A DNA stretch of 5,164 bases from NCBI GenBank assembly GCA_012799755.1, contig JAAZKQ010000537.1, forward strand, positions 1 through 5,164, written 5' to 3'. A program made the position numbers and the translations under genes. Each line of letters starts with the position of its first letter. Positions within the stretch are counted from its first letter, which is position 1. Source of the DNA: Lentisphaerota bacterium. Its GTDB lineage: Bacteria > Verrucomicrobiota > Lentisphaeria > Oligosphaerales > Oligosphaeraceae. Positions 5,154 through 5,164 of this stretch are shown piece by piece. A model generated the notes under the pieces. That model worked only from the letters and a program-made list of their open reading frames with translations, made no database searches and had not been told where the DNA came from.

Positions 5154-5164
5154 ATATTGTGGGC

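Larger units (their letters stand above)
4671..5164. other. intergenic stretch with repeats and no supported gene
   Basis: No convincing gene lies here. The frames that cross it are under about 120 codons, lack ribosome binding sites and show no family pattern. It contains an 8-bp inverted repeat CTTGCCGC/GCGGCAAG (4734-4741 and 4788-4795, 46-nt loop), a 7-bp hairpin (4843-4859), three CGCAGAT words (4963-4988), a 12-bp palindrome (5058-5069), the right 55-nt repeat and an operator-like half-site. No hairpin with a T-run marks a clear terminator after the pilin gene. Confidence 0.6.

Overview
The window looks like bacterial DNA from the Lentisphaerota or a close PVC relative (Kiritimatiellota is the main alternative). 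The assignment rests on gene style, not on a marker gene. The signs are a LacI-type regulator followed by a secreted glycosidase of no obvious family, then a pseudopilin-like protein that starts K-K-K-L-L-F-T-L-I-E-L-L with no glycine before the cleavage point and carries a C-terminal H-x-DG motif. Intergenic DNA is rich in small repeats. No rRNA, tRNA, CRISPR array or transposase gene is visible.

Layout: 1-617 has no gene I can support. It holds a 9-bp-periodic ATGGAC/GTCCAT minisatellite (1-72), the left copy of a 55-nt direct repeat (67-121), a strong hairpin (131-162), a perfect 24-bp palindrome (461-484), and a well-formed sigma70-type promoter (512-540) with an upstream A-tract and two palindromes just downstream of the predicted start of transcription. 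Three genes follow on the + strand: a LacI/GalR-family regulator (618-1637), a large exported clan GH-A glycoside hydrolase (open frame 1604-3865), and a prepilin-like protein (3897-4670). The final 494 bases (4671-5164) again hold no supported gene. They contain hairpins, three CGCAGAT repeats, a 12-bp palindrome, the right copy of the 55-nt repeat, and a 13-nt near-copy of the operator half-site.

The three genes read as one transcription unit. Gaps are short (about 57-61 nt from the regulator stop to the likely hydrolase start, and 31 nt from hydrolase to pilin), and the only clear promoter lies upstream of the regulator. The inferred logic is that the regulator binds CpG-centred palindromes around its own promoter, responds to a sugar or glycoside, and controls an exported hydrolase whose substrate cannot be read from sequence. 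The pseudopilin may belong to a type II secretion-like or surface fibre system that exports or displays such enzymes.

The points most worth a second look are the operator/promoter architecture, the hydrolase start (a good signal peptide with no canonical start codon in frame, where one extra base around 1702 would explain it), the 55-nt repeat that brackets the three-gene cassette, and the shortened hinge of the LacI-type protein.
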